From the NCBI RefSeq assembly GCF_900119845.1, contig NZ_FPKU01000003.1:427990-491989 (forward strand): 64,000 nucleotides of DNA, given 5' to 3'. The position numbers were made by a program, and so were the translations under genes. Within the stretch, counting starts at the first letter, position 1. Every line of letters starts with the position of its first letter. Positions 8,130 through 15,959 of this stretch are shown piece after piece. This DNA comes from Devosia enhydra. GTDB lineage: Bacteria; Pseudomonadota; Alphaproteobacteria; Rhizobiales; Devosiaceae. The notes below the pieces were generated by a model. The model did no database searches. It was given only the letters and a program-made list of their open reading frames with translations, and had not been told where the DNA came from.

Positions 8130-8795
8130 TCAGCCGCGGATGGGCGACAGCTGGATCTCGACACGGCGGTTCTGGCCCCGGCCGGCTTCGGTGGCGTTGG
8201 AGGCGATCGGGTTGGCCTTGCCGCGACCCTCGATATAGAAGCGCCGCTCATCGATGCCCTGCGTGCGCAGCACCGTCGCAACGGCCACGGCACGACGCTG
8301 CGAGAGGTCGAGATTGTAGCTGTCCGATCCGGTGGAGTCGGTATAGCCATAGACGTCGACAACCGTGCGGTTGAACTTGCGCAGCACCAGCCCGACCGAA
8401 ATCAGCGTCTCGCTGAACTGCGGCTGCACCGCCGAGGAATCGGTGGCGAAGGTGATGTTGGAGGGCATGTTGAGGATGATCTGGTCGCCCACGCGGGTGA
8501 CGGACACGCCCGTGCCCTGCAGCTGGGCGCGCAATTCGGCTTCCTGCTGGTCCATATAGGAGCCGATGGCAGCGCCCGTGAGCCCGCCCACGCCTGCGCC
8601 GATGAGCGCGGCGATGCGCGGATCGGTACCCGTCGCCGCGCCGATCACCGCGCCAGCGATAGCACCACCGCCCGCGCCGATCAGGCCGCCGCCCGCCGTA
8701 TTGGTCAGTTGCCCCTGCCCGGTATAGGGGTTTGTGGTGGTGCAGGCAGCAAGCGAGAGCGCGGCGATGCCGGCGACAATGACGTTGGACTTCAT
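8130..8795 (-). CDS. OmpA-family lipoprotein with glycine-zipper segment
   Basis: A 221-residue outer-membrane lipoprotein of the YiaD type. The signal peptide ends in a lipobox (LSLAAC). A glycine-zipper region follows (GGGLIGAGGGAIAGAVIG, ..., LIGAGVGGLTGAAIG), then a C-terminal OmpA domain binding peptidoglycan, with VYGYTDSTGSDSYNLDLSQRR and GRGQNRRVEI supplying the Asp and Arg that contact diaminopimelate. The ATG at 8795 follows an AGAGG Shine-Dalgarno; a longer frame upstream does not continue a signal peptide. Monocistronic by context. It tethers the outer membrane to the cell wall. Confidence 0.9.
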   Translation of the reverse strand: MKSNVIVAGIAALSLAACTTTNPYTGQGQLTNTAGGGLIGAGGGAIAGAVIGAATGTDPRIAALIGAGVGGLTGAAIGSYMDQQEAELRAQLQGTGVSVTRVGDQIILNMPSNITFATDSSAVQPQFSETLISVGLVLRKFNRTVVDVYGYTDSTGSDSYNLDLSQRRAVAVATVLRTQGIDERRFYIEGRGKANPIASNATEAGRGQNRRVEIQLSPIRG

Positions 8796-8894
8796 GTTGC
8801 GAGACCTCTGAACGATTTCGCCGCTTGTTAAGGCTGAATGCGGCAGCATGTTGATGGCCGCGTGTTCACCGGGCCACAGCTTGGGCTGCAACGA

Positions 8895-9671
8895 TTATCC
8901 GTTTGCCCAGCCGGCATCCACCACGAAATTCTGCGCCGAAACCATGCGGGAATCGTCGGCGGCCAGAAACAGCGCCATCCGCGCGATGTCGTCGGGATAG
9001 ACGCGGCCGGCCAGCGCCTGGTTGGCATCCATGGCGGCATTGCCGACCTCGTCGACCCAGAGGTCGAGCTGGCGCTGCGTCATCACCCAGCCCGGCACAA
9101 GCGTGTTGACGCGCACGCCATGGGGCCCCAGTTCCCGCGCCATGCCGCGCGTCAGCCCATGGGCCGCGGCCTTGGCAGCCTCGTAGACGGGCAGCCTGGG
9201 GCTCATGATCATCCACGAGATCGAGCCGAAATTGATGATCGAGCCGCGCCTCGCCGCGATCATGGCCGGCGCTACCGCCTTGATGGCAAAGAAGTAATGC
9301 TTGAGGTTGACGTTGACCCGGCTGTCCCAATAGGCCTCGTCGACCTCCTGCCAGTCATGGCGCTGGTCATTGGCGGCATTGTTGACGAGCACGCCGGCGG
9401 CGCCATGCCTGTCCGCGAAGCCCGCGATGGCCGCCATATAGGCCGGAATGTCGGTGATGTCGCAGGGCGTGAAGGCAACCGTGCCGCCTGCGGCATTGAG
9501 CTCCTCGGCCAGTCGCTCGCCGGCCTCCCGCGCGATATCGACGAAGCCGACCTTGGCGCCCTGGCCGGCAAAGGCGCGCACGAGTGCCTCGCCAATCCCG
9601 GAAGCACCGCCCGAGATCACCACCGGCATGCCTTCGAGGCTCGGATAGCGGCCGAAGCTGGCTTCAGTCAT
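8895..9671 (-). CDS. SDR-family oxidoreductase, D-xylose 1-dehydrogenase-like
   Basis: A 258-residue classical short-chain dehydrogenase. The cofactor site is GGASGIGE, with Asp at the end of strand 2 (FVDIA) favouring NAD+. NNAAN follows, and the catalytic set is Ser in FGSISW plus YEAAK. The stretches NDQRHDWQEVDEAYWDSRVN and NVNLKH strongly resemble the Caulobacter-type D-xylose/L-arabinose 1-dehydrogenases, so an aldose dehydrogenase is the best guess. No sugar-acid dehydratase or lactonase is adjacent, so the pathway is not confirmed here. Confidence 0.75.
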   Translation of the reverse strand: MTEASFGRYPSLEGMPVVISGGASGIGEALVRAFAGQGAKVGFVDIAREAGERLAEELNAAGGTVAFTPCDITDIPAYMAAIAGFADRHGAAGVLVNNAANDQRHDWQEVDEAYWDSRVNVNLKHYFFAIKAVAPAMIAARRGSIINFGSISWMIMSPRLPVYEAAKAAAHGLTRGMARELGPHGVRVNTLVPGWVMTQRQLDLWVDEVGNAAMDANQALAGRVYPDDIARMALFLAADDSRMVSAQNFVVDAGWANG

Positions 9672-9731
9672 GAGGGTGCTGCCTCCCGGGGCATGGTCAT
9701 ATCACTGCTGACGCCTTGGCGTTTCGGCACT

Positions 9732-11048
9732 TCAGCCGATGGCCGGCACTGCGGGAGCGGGCGGAATGTCCATGGCCTCGACACGATCGAGCAGGGCCTC
9801 GATCTTTCCGACATTGTCGATGTGTCGCGTTTCCATGGAAAAGCTCAGCGTCACATAATCGCGGCCCGGGCAGAAGGTGCAGATATTGGCCGCCGAATGC
9901 CACGCGCCGCAATAGATCGGCTCGATCATGCCATGGGTGATGGGCCCATAGGTGCGGTGCGGCGGCACCAGGGTCAAAACGATATGCATGCCGGCATTGA
10001 AGCGCCAGAAGCGCTTGTTGGGCAGGGCGGGGATGATGCGATTGATGCTGCGCAGCGCGCGGAACATCGCGTTGATCGTCACCTGGAACTTGGTGATGTC
10101 CTTCTGCTCGATCTGTCCGACCGTCTCGTCGACCTTGCGCACATAGGCGACGAAATCATCGAGCACCTGGAACTTGGCCTCGAGCGCGCGCACGCGGAAG
10201 AAATCGTCATCGGCATTGTTGCGCTTGGTATCGAGCATCGTGTAGGCGGCGCCGATGACCTTCTTGCTCATATGCCGGTCCTCGCCCTCGCCATTGAGGG
10301 CGTGGGTGACGAGCGCGAACATCAGCGAGCGCTGACGCACGCCCAGCCTGTTGGCCAGGCGGCGCAGACGGTGGCGACCCAGTGCCAGTGTGCGGAAGCC
10401 CCAGGGCTTTTCCGGCGGGGCGAGCAGATTGCCCAGCGTGATATAGATGATTGCCGTCATCCATCCCCGCAGCGTGCTCTTGAAGCGGGAGCCGAAATCG
10501 ATCTTGTTGGACTTGTCGGACATAACCCCGTGGCTGGCCGACTGCGACCGCGTCAGGAGCGCCGAATCCGAGCCCTCGAGCAGGGCATGGCTCGACCGCA
10601 CCTGGATGCAGCTGACGCGCCCCTGCTCATCGGCGCCATCGCGGCGGACGGCCACCATCACCCGGAACAGCGGCAGGTCATTGCGCTCGAAAATGTCTTC
10701 GGACTTGCTGAGCCATTTGTCGGGATAGCCGTCGAAGCTTTCCACCGTCTCGACCGAGGTGATCGCATCGAGGACATGCTTGGGGAATGGCTGGCCGGGC
10801 TTGGCGCCCACGAAACCATGTGTGAGCTGGGGCGCCAGTGTCACCATTTCGGCAACGAGATTGCTCACGGACTCCTTGTCGAAGCCCTGGCGCGAGAAGG
10901 CCGTGTAAAAGACCGTATCGCTGCCCTTGTAGAGGAACCACTGGAAGTCCGTGAACAGCGCCTGGGGGTTGCGGCTGACGGCGGCCTGGGCGATGGCAAG
11001 CAGTTCGGCCTGGTCGCTGGCAAAGCTGGTCGATGAAAAGCTCTTCAC
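9732..11048 (-). CDS. WS/DGAT-like acyltransferase superfamily protein
   Basis: A 438-residue protein whose layout resembles wax-ester synthase/diacylglycerol acyltransferases and the broader CoA-dependent/condensation superfamily. The central SSHALLEGSDSALL segment sits where WS/DGAT enzymes have HHxxxDG, but here reads HxxxEG. Later segments (LFRVMVAVRRDG before it, GAWHSAANICTFCPGRDYVTLSFSMETRHID near the end) fit the second half of that fold. One hydrophobic helix (MTAIIYITLGNLLAP) may associate with membrane. Start is GTG at 11048 with an excellent AAGGAAGGGG Shine-Dalgarno 6 bases away. Substrate unknown; activity is uncertain given the altered motif. Confidence 0.5.
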   Translation of the reverse strand: MKSFSSTSFASDQAELLAIAQAAVSRNPQALFTDFQWFLYKGSDTVFYTAFSRQGFDKESVSNLVAEMVTLAPQLTHGFVGAKPGQPFPKHVLDAITSVETVESFDGYPDKWLSKSEDIFERNDLPLFRVMVAVRRDGADEQGRVSCIQVRSSHALLEGSDSALLTRSQSASHGVMSDKSNKIDFGSRFKSTLRGWMTAIIYITLGNLLAPPEKPWGFRTLALGRHRLRRLANRLGVRQRSLMFALVTHALNGEGEDRHMSKKVIGAAYTMLDTKRNNADDDFFRVRALEAKFQVLDDFVAYVRKVDETVGQIEQKDITKFQVTINAMFRALRSINRIIPALPNKRFWRFNAGMHIVLTLVPPHRTYGPITHGMIEPIYCGAWHSAANICTFCPGRDYVTLSFSMETRHIDNVGKIEALLDRVEAMDIPPAPAVPAIG

Positions 11049-11471
11049 GCGTATCCCCTTCCTTGTTCCCTCAGCCGGTCATTAAAGTGCAGCCGGCGCG
11101 GCGGTCAATCAACCCGGCAGCAATGCTTTCAGGTCGTTGCCGAAACGCTTCACGTCAGCGTTGCCTTGGGTTCACTCTAGCGCATCTGCGCTCGATGCGG
11201 AATTCGCCGCAAGGGCCGAGGTTGCAAAGGGTGAACGGGATGTTGGCGCACGCCCCTTCACGACGATTTTTTGCCCGCCTTTCTTGGCAGGCGGCCCGAT
11301 GATCATTAGGATGGTTCTAACGTCTGAGGTCGCTACCCTTGTGATTCAATGACTTGAAGGTGCCTGCGCGCGCGGCGAATTGACCTATGTCATGGCGCTG
11401 CCCGGAGGAATAGGTTCCCCTCGCCTGCAGGCTGGGCAAGCCGGCGGGCGAACGAAAGGTCAGGCCTTATC
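11049..11471. other. Divergent intergenic region upstream of hemA
   Basis: About 420 bases between the divergent acyltransferase-like gene and hemA. No convincing open frame with a ribosome-binding site is present. It must hold promoters for both directions. I looked for an FNR box (TTGAT-N4-ATCAA), which controls hemA in some alphaproteobacteria, and saw none. Confidence 0.45.
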
Positions 11472-12752
11472 ATGGACTATCGCGGCTATTTCGAGGATGC
11501 CGTAGACGCGCTGCGGCAGGAAAAGCGCTATCGCGTCTTTGCCGATCTCGAGCGCATTGCCGGCAGTTTTCCCCGTGCCATCTATCGCGACGCATCGGAC
11601 AATGCGCGCGAGATCACCATCTGGTGCTCCAACGACTATCTTGGCATGGGCCAGAACGACAAGGTGATCGCCGCGATGCAGGATGCGGCGGGCAAGCTGG
11701 GCGTCGGCGCCGGCGGCACGCGCAACATCTCGGGCACCAACCGGCCGCTTGTCGAGCTCGAGCGTTCGCTCGCCGACCTGCACCGCAAGGAATCGGCGCT
11801 GGTCTTCACCTCCGGCTTCGTTTCCAACGAGGCGGCGATTTCGACCATTGCCCGCCTGCTGCCCGATTGCGTGATCTTCTCGGACCAGCTCAACCACGCC
11901 TCGATGATCGCCGGCGTGCGCCTCTCGGGCATGCAGAAGCACATCTTCCGCCACAATGACGTGACGCATCTGCGCGAATTGCTGGCAGCCACCGATCGCA
12001 AGCGGCCTAAGCTGATCGTGTTCGAATCGGTCTACTCGATGGATGGCGATGTCGCCCCCATCAAGGAGATCTGCGACCTGGCCGACGAGTTCGGCGCCCT
12101 CACCTATATCGACGAAGTCCATGCCGTGGGCATGTATGGTCCGCGCGGCGGCGGCATTGCCGAGCGCGACGGCCTGATGGACCGGATCGACATCATCGAG
12201 GGCACGCTGGCCAAGGGCTTTGGCGTGATGGGCGGCTATATCAGCGCCAATCGCGCCATTATCGATGCCGTGCGGTCCTATGCGCCCGAATTCATTTTCA
12301 CCACCGCCCTGCCCCCGGCGCTGTGCGCGGCGGCGCGCGCCTCGATCGAACACCTCAAGGGCAATGGGCAGGAGCGGGTGCTGCATCAGCGCCAGGCGCG
12401 GCTCACCAAGGCCATCCTGGCCGATGCCGGGCTGCCGGTCATGGATACCGAGACCCATATCGTGCCGCTGATCGTGGGCGATGCGCGGGCGGTGAAGGCT
12501 GCCAGCGACATGCTGCTCGACAAGCACAACATCTATATCCAGCCGATCAACTACCCCACCGTGCCCAAGGGCACCGAGCGGCTGCGCATCACCCCGACCC
12601 CGCTGCATACCGACGAGATGATCTTCGAGCTCCGCCACGCGCTGGTCAGCGTGTGGACGAGCCTCGAGCTGCCGCGCGAAAAGGCCGATGCCGCCATTAC
12701 CGCGATGAAGCTGACCTCGGGCGACCTGACCCTGCCGAGCCTGGGCGGCTGA
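11472..12752 (+). CDS. hemA: 5-aminolevulinate synthase
   Basis: A 426-residue PLP enzyme condensing glycine and succinyl-CoA to 5-aminolevulinate, the first step of heme synthesis in alphaproteobacteria. Family landmarks: N-terminal [11 protein letters not shown], the glycine-rich [21 protein letters not shown], the [13 protein letters not shown] segment (PLP-binding Asp and His) and [14 protein letters not shown], in which Lys248 forms the PLP Schiff base, the same number as in the Rhodobacter enzyme. Length is normal. Monocistronic. A hairpin at 12763-12782 follows. The 420-base upstream region suggests regulated transcription. Confidence 0.97.
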   Translation: MDYRGYFEDAVDALRQEKRYRVFADLERIAGSFPRAIYRDASDNAREITIWCSNDYLGMGQNDKVIAAMQDAAGKLGVGAGGTRNISGTNRPLVELERSLADLHRKESALVFTSGFVSNEAAISTIARLLPDCVIFSDQLNHASMIAGVRLSGMQKHIFRHNDVTHLRELLAATDRKRPKLIVFESVYSMDGDVAPIKEICDLADEFGALTYIDEVHAVGMYGPRGGGIAERDGLMDRIDIIEGTLAKGFGVMGGYISANRAIIDAVRSYAPEFIFTTALPPALCAAARASIEHLKGNGQERVLHQRQARLTKAILADAGLPVMDTETHIVPLIVGDARAVKAASDMLLDKHNIYIQPINYPTVPKGTERLRITPTPLHTDEMIFELRHALVSVWTSLELPREKADAAITAMKLTSGDLTLPSLGG

Positions 12753-12762
12753 GCCTCGATCG

Positions 12763-12782
12763 GGGTCGCCTTCGAGCGACCC
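12763..12782 (+). terminator. Hairpin after hemA
   Basis: GGGTCGC (12763-12769) and GCGACCC (12776-12782) form a perfect 7-bp stem with a 6-base loop, 10 bases after the stop. It is followed by TTCATGTCC, a poor U-tract. Confidence 0.55.
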
Positions 12783-12930
12783 TTCATGTCCTCGGACATC
12801 CCTTGGCCTTCACAGGTTCGCTGAATCGGTTAAGGCCGGTTGGCCCAGCTCCCGGCTGATCGATGGGCCGGCATGCATTGCGCCTCACAGCACTGCCGGC
12901 GCCCCGCCCAATCGCACCCCGCCATCCGCC

Positions 12931-13581
12931 TCAACTGGTCAGCACGATGCGCAGCAAATCGGCGGTGTTGCGGGCGCCGAGCTTTTCCATCACCCGGGCG
13001 CGATGCACCTCGATGGTGCGGGGGGAAATGCCGAGCTTGCGGCCAGCCTCCTTGTTGGATTCGCCATTGGTGATCAATTGCAGCACCTCGCGCTCGCGCG
13101 GGGTCAGCTGGTTGAAGCCGCGCACCTCCACCGGCCGCACCCCGCTCACGAGCGGCCCGATATGCACGTCCCGGCGCAGGCAGTCGCGCACCGCGCGTAG
13201 AAGGCGCTCGGTATCGATGGGGCGAGTGATGACATCTGCCGCGCCGTACTTCATCGCCTGGATTGCGATGTCGAGACTGTCGCGATCCACGAGTACGAAG
13301 ACCGGCGTGCCGCCCCGCTGCGCGCGGACCGTTCGCAGCACCTCGAGGCCATCGGCAGGCCCAAGCCGGCCGTTGAGGATGACGATATCGGGCCGCCGTC
13401 GCTCGATCGCCGGATAGAATTGTTCGGTCGTCTGCGAGAATACTGTCTGAAACCCTTCAAGTCTGAACAGCACGCTGAGCCCCTCGCAGGTACTCAGGTC
13501 GTGATCGAGAATGTGCACGAGGCGATCGCGATTATGATAGGGATGATAATAGATCTCGCTGGTCACGGCTGAATACTCCAA
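12931..13581 (-). CDS. FixJ/LuxR-type regulator with degenerate receiver domain
   Basis: A 216-residue protein with an N-terminal receiver-like domain (about 20-135) and a C-terminal LuxR-type helix-turn-helix (LTPREREVLQLITNGESNKEAGRKLGISPRTIEVHRARVMEKLGA). In the receiver, the phospho-acceptor Asp is replaced by Asn70 (ILNGRLGPADG) and the conserved beta-5 Lys by Arg120 (VITRPID); the acidic pocket is kept only partly (D26-H-D28). Phosphorylation in the normal way is therefore unlikely, and the protein may be constitutive or controlled by a ligand or partner. No kinase is adjacent. A palindromic array lies 140-160 bases upstream and could be its own operator. Confidence 0.85.
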   Translation of the reverse strand: MEYSAVTSEIYYHPYHNRDRLVHILDHDLSTCEGLSVLFRLEGFQTVFSQTTEQFYPAIERRRPDIVILNGRLGPADGLEVLRTVRAQRGGTPVFVLVDRDSLDIAIQAMKYGAADVITRPIDTERLLRAVRDCLRRDVHIGPLVSGVRPVEVRGFNQLTPREREVLQLITNGESNKEAGRKLGISPRTIEVHRARVMEKLGARNTADLLRIVLTS

Positions 13582-13948
13582 GCGTTCGCGGGGCCATCGA
13601 CAAGGCCAACCGATTGCGTGCCATTAACGGGCCGCGTCTCTGGGCGGGTGACGGGTCTACTGTGCAATACGGATCGGTTGGCGACGTGAGGCTATACCCT
13701 TAGGATGAACTACCTAGATTATAGGTATACATACCTATTTTGTGCCGTCAAATGACTTTTTTCCTACGCCTTGCTGGTGTGTCGCAAATTCCGGGCCGGC
13801 GCCAGCTCGTATGATTACGATATCATTGGATGGCAGGTCAGGCGCGGGGAGCGCAGAAATGCCGCCGCACGCCTCTATTCCTGCGGATAGACATTGGGTG
13901 ATCGCCAATCGGCTCCAGCGGAGCGCTTCGCTTGCTCACACACTCGGT
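13582..13948. other. AT-richer intergenic region upstream of the FixJ-like gene
   Basis: About 370 bases with no credible gene. The segment 13690-13760 is clearly richer in A/T than the surroundings and carries the TACCTA/TAGGTA array described separately. It is the likely promoter region of the leftward regulator gene. The remainder is the 3' flank of the leftward TIGR02186-type gene. Confidence 0.5.
13711..13738. promoter_or_regulatory. Alternating TACCTA/TAGGTA palindromic array, putative operator
   Basis: ATAGGTAT (13721-13728) and ATACCTAT (13731-13738) form a perfect inverted repeat around AC. A further TACCTA at 13711-13716 makes three half-sites in alternating orientation at near-regular spacing. 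This is a typical shape for dimeric LuxR/NarL-type DNA-binding proteins, and the adjacent leftward gene encodes one. Binding is inferred, not shown. Confidence 0.45.
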
Positions 13949-14839
13949 CTAGCGGCGGAAGACCACGCCGCCCAGCCAACCGGTGCCCACGGCGAGAAGC
14001 ACGCCGACCAGCCCGTAGAGGAAGGGATATTGCGTCGCCGCATTGCCCAGGAAGCGCTCGAAGCCGACCTTGCGCACGATGAAGCTGTCGGTGCGGCGGG
14101 CGACGATCTGCCGGTCCTTGACGAGATAGGTGCGCGCGAGGAAGGGCCCCGTCACGATGTCATGAGGCAGCGACACCCGCGCCGTATAGGCGGTGCTCGA
14201 AAGAAAGCTCACGCCCTGCTCGTTGACGGCAAAGCGCCCTTCCTCGGTCATCAGGCGCTCGAGCTCGGCGGCAAATCGGGCCCGCTGTTCGGGGTCCGCC
14301 TCGTCGGTCTGTTGCAGGTGCGCCGAGGGCAATATGGCTTCGGCCGCGAGCAATTCCGGATCGATGATCGTCGCGAGCCGTCCGGAAGACTGCACATGGT
14401 AAAAGGACGGCACCTGGGAGAAGCTCACCTGCTCGGTGTTCATCCACACCCCGAGATTGCGGGTGGCAAGCCGGGCGACGCGGGACTGGAGCGGCCCCAC
14501 GACGACCACCACGACATTATAGGTGCCCTCGAGATGGGTGGCCCCGCTGTTGGGGTCGGCCTCGGCCACCCCGAACAGGGTCAGCGTCTCGCCATCAAAG
14601 GATGAGGAAATAGACACCGTGCGCGTCGACAGCGCGGCGGTGAGGCGCTCCTGACCCGGCTGCGCGGCGCCATCGGGCTCGACCGGCGCGAGGGGAACGG
14701 CTTCGAGGGTCGCCGACGGCGTCTCGGCGGGCGCCGCCGCCTCGGCCGGCGCGGCGACCTCGGGCACGATCTCCTGCCCCAGCGCCGGGGCGGCAAGGGC
14801 AGCCATGAGAGCCAGCACGATGAGCGGGCGCATCGCCAT
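13949..14839 (-). CDS. TIGR02186-type membrane-anchored periplasmic protein
   Basis: A 296-residue protein with an N-terminal signal peptide (MRPLIVLALMAALAAPALGQ), an Ala/Pro/Glu-rich linker (25-60), a beta-rich periplasmic domain starting at LSTRTVSISSSFDGETLTLFG, and one C-terminal membrane helix (FLYGLVGVLLAVGTGWLGGVVF) with an RR end. This matches the alphaproteobacterial TIGR02186 family, typically encoded next to a TauE/SafE permease as here. The start at 14839 shares one base with the permease stop (TGATG); a second ATG two codons later is also possible. Function is unknown, presumably accessory to the exporter. Confidence 0.82.
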   Translation of the reverse strand: MAMRPLIVLALMAALAAPALGQEIVPEVAAPAEAAAPAETPSATLEAVPLAPVEPDGAAQPGQERLTAALSTRTVSISSSFDGETLTLFGVAEADPNSGATHLEGTYNVVVVVVGPLQSRVARLATRNLGVWMNTEQVSFSQVPSFYHVQSSGRLATIIDPELLAAEAILPSAHLQQTDEADPEQRARFAAELERLMTEEGRFAVNEQGVSFLSSTAYTARVSLPHDIVTGPFLARTYLVKDRQIVARRTDSFIVRKVGFERFLGNAATQYPFLYGLVGVLLAVGTGWLGGVVFRR

Positions 14840-15768
14840 CAGCCCCGCCCCGGCCCGAGCACGGCCATCGAAAAGATATCGGCGGGGGTCAGCACGAGGG
14901 AGAGCCCGAAGCGGATGGCCACCGCGAGAACCAGGAGCGCAAGGAGGGCGCGCAGTTGCTCGCCGCGCAGATATTTGCCTGCCGAGGCCCCGAACTGCGC
15001 GCCGATCACGCCGCCCACCATCAGGCAGAAGGCGAGCAGGATATCGACGCTCTGGCTCTGCCAGGCATGCAGCATCAGGGTGGCGGCCATGATGGCGACG
15101 ACCTGCAGCAGCGATGTGCCGATCACCACCGAGCCCGGCACGCGCAGGATGTAGACGAGCGCGGGCACGAGCACGAACCCGCCGCCAATGCCCAGGAGCG
15201 ACCCTAGAAAGCCGATGACGCCACCGATGGCGATCACCGGCAGCACGGAAATATAGAGCTTGGACTTCTTGAACCGGGTACGGAAGGGCAGGCCATGTAC
15301 CCAGTTGTGCTGGTGCGGCATGCGCTCGCGCACCACCATTCCGGACCGCGACTTGAGGAGGGAGCGCACCGATTCCACCAGCATCAGCGTGCCGACGAAG
15401 CCGAGCAGGATCAGGAAGCCGAAGGAGATGACGAGGTCGATCTGGCCTAGCTTCTGCAAGGCCGAGAAGGTCGCCACCCCGCCAAAGGCGCCCAGAACGC
15501 CCGACAGGATGAGATAAAGCGCCAGATGCAGATCGATGCCGCCGCGCCGGAAATAGGACAGCGCTCCGGACGTCGAAGCCGCCACCACCTGCCCTGTCAC
15601 CGATGCGACGGCCACGGGGGCCGGTACGCCCGAAAAGATCAGCAGCGGCGTCAGCAGAAACCCGCCGCCGACACCGAACAACCCCGACAGGAAGCCTACG
15701 GCTGCCCCGATCCCTGCCAGATAGAACAGGTTCATCGAGAGTTCGGCGATGGGCAGATAGATCTGCAC
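14839..15768 (-). CDS. TauE/SafE family sulfite/sulfonate exporter-like permease
   Basis: A 309-residue integral membrane protein with about eight helices in two repeated halves. Each half opens with the family's glycine-rich motif (GFLSGLFGVGGGFLLTPLL and GFLGSLLGIGGGFVLVPAL). The family moves sulfite, sulfoacetate or related anions. I chose the GTG at 15768, giving VQIYLPIAELS..., because homologues in this group begin with that (M)QxYLPIAE stretch; a longer in-frame ATG at 15909 adds a non-homologous arginine-rich leader, and an ATG at 15735 would cut the conserved start. It is translationally coupled to the TIGR02186 gene. Confidence 0.87.
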   Translation of the reverse strand: MQIYLPIAELSMNLFYLAGIGAAVGFLSGLFGVGGGFLLTPLLIFSGVPAPVAVASVTGQVVAASTSGALSYFRRGGIDLHLALYLILSGVLGAFGGVATFSALQKLGQIDLVISFGFLILLGFVGTLMLVESVRSLLKSRSGMVVRERMPHQHNWVHGLPFRTRFKKSKLYISVLPVIAIGGVIGFLGSLLGIGGGFVLVPALVYILRVPGSVVIGTSLLQVVAIMAATLMLHAWQSQSVDILLAFCLMVGGVIGAQFGASAGKYLRGEQLRALLALLVLAVAIRFGLSLVLTPADIFSMAVLGPGRG

Positions 15769-15959
15769 GACCGGAGGCCTGGCTGACGGCCCTGACGGCC
15801 GGTTGGTACAAAATGGCGGCCTCTGCCGACCGTCCGAGGGCTTCGGACGCCGGGCAACCGACCACGCGGAACTGGCAAATGCCTGTCCCGAATACAACCG
15901 TAGCGGCAAAACGCAAAGGTTTTATTGATGCTGCCGGCGATCTGCCGGCGCGCTTCGGA

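Noticed and set aside
8838-11036. 732-codon rightward frame across the SDR and acyltransferase-like genes
   Set aside because: It is His/Arg/Ala-rich and runs antisense through two genes with clear motifs and ribosome-binding sites.
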